The notes beneath the pieces were generated by a model. It was given only the letters and a program-made list of their open reading frames with translations, did no database searches and was not told the origin of the DNA. The position numbers and the translations under genes are program-made. Below, piece by piece: positions 63,594-64,000 of a stretch of 64,000 nucleotides of DNA. Origin of the DNA: Flavobacterium cyclinae (GTDB lineage: Bacteria > Bacteroidota > Bacteroidia > Flavobacteriales > Flavobacteriaceae); contig NZ_CP089095.1 in NCBI RefSeq assembly GCF_021172145.1, positions 868,001 to 932,000 of the forward strand, written 5' to 3'. The stretch's first letter is position 1. Each line of letters begins with the position of its first letter.

Positions 63594-64000
63594 ATGAACT
63601 ATATACTTTTTGACGGAACTGTTCGCAATGCGTTACTTCCATTTACTTTTACGCGTCCTGTAGCTGATATTCGTATTGGGATTTTAACAATTCGTGAAAA
63701 ATGGGAGAAATATTTAGGTAATACAACCACTACGCTGACTGAGGAATATCTCATGGAAAAATATCCAATGGTGGAAATGGAAGAAAATATTATGATTAAC
63801 GCTTCCTTTTTGCCTAATCCTATTTTAATTGATATGGTTCAAAATTTGAATCCGAAAGAAGCGATTCTTTTTGGAGAAGAAATCATTGCTTTCCATACCA
63901 ATGATACACAAGAAGATATCGATTTTGATGAATATGAATTAATTGAATACGAAGGTGACGTTTTACGTATTGAAAATACTTGGGATATTTTTGCAAAAAA
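63594..64000 (+). CDS. GlmU-like sugar nucleotidyltransferase, 3' end outside window
   Basis: The frame from ATG 63594 remains open to the window end (135 codons). It starts MNYILFDGTVRNALLPFTF, with TRPVADIRIGILTIREKWE and a matching acidic C-terminal stretch. This matches the N-terminus of the GlmU-like protein family of Bacteroidota (putative sugar nucleotidyltransferase). The remainder is outside the window. Confidence 0.85.
   Translation, partial: MNYILFDGTVRNALLPFTFTRPVADIRIGILTIREKWEKYLGNTTTTLTEEYLMEKYPMVEMEENIMINASFLPNPILIDMVQNLNPKEAILFGEEIIAFHTNDTQEDIDFDEYELIEYEGDVLRIENTWDIFAK

Overview
The window looks like a piece of chromosome from a member of the Flavobacteriaceae, probably Flavobacterium or a close relative. 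The DNA is AT-rich. Promoters fit the Bacteroidota pattern TTG-N19-TAnnTTTG, and Shine-Dalgarno sites are scarce. The housekeeping genes are typical of this group: DUF4290, DUF4199 and DUF5686 proteins, ribonuclease Y, type B L31, and many small outer-membrane beta-barrels.

Positions 1 to about 29,900 form an accessory or defence island that ends at a tRNA-Met gene (29,915-29,988, minus strand), with a tyrosine recombinase right beside the tRNA 3' end. From left to right it holds: a truncated DUF262-type protein; a two-gene CBASS-like anti-phage module (CD-NTase plus TIR-STING effector); a membrane phospholipase-D-fold protein; an unknown protein; two GYF_2 membrane proteins; an 8-bp microsatellite and hairpin-rich gap; an unknown gene pair; a mobilisation module (MobC-like protein, MOBP relaxase and a small ORF); a 157-bp hairpin element followed by another unknown gene pair; an AbiE toxin-antitoxin system; a type I restriction-modification operon (hsdR, a small ORF, hsdM, hsdS) that continues without a break into an ATPase, HNH and unknown-domain trio; a tRNA-like scar at 24.4 kb where gene orientation flips; a poly-ubiquitin-like/E1/DUF6527 operon; an apparent small RNA gene; and an XRE-ImmA/IrrE plus PIN-like pair with a clear operator.

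Positions 30,000 to 64,000 are core chromosome: START-like protein, aminotransferase IV, YqgE, HU, fmt, recQ, NadR-like ATPase, DUF493-DUF4290-murA, a TSUP permease with a small RelB/YafQ-type toxin-antitoxin cassette at its 3' end, a DUF5686 outer-membrane protein, aroQ, a cluster of four small beta-barrel proteins, xerD, rny with a 6S-like RNA between it and zapA, an M23 peptidase/TonB receptor/lipoprotein operon, DUF2971, an MsbA-like exporter, a phosphohexomutase, a GT2 glycosyltransferase, DUF4199, L31 and the start of a GlmU-like nucleotidyltransferase. This core also carries several repeat families: a GxxExxY gene bracketed by oppositely oriented repeat arrays, a 13-bp tandem array, and short palindromic repeats.

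The most notable points are the TIR-STING CBASS module with an attached phospholipase-D/GYF cluster, the restriction operon fused to an ATPase-HNH trio, the poly-Ubl operon next to an orphan small RNA, the direct repeats flanking the small toxin-antitoxin cassette, and an Asp in place of the fosfomycin-target Cys in MurA. All assignments come from reading the sequence and recalled family features. No database search was run.
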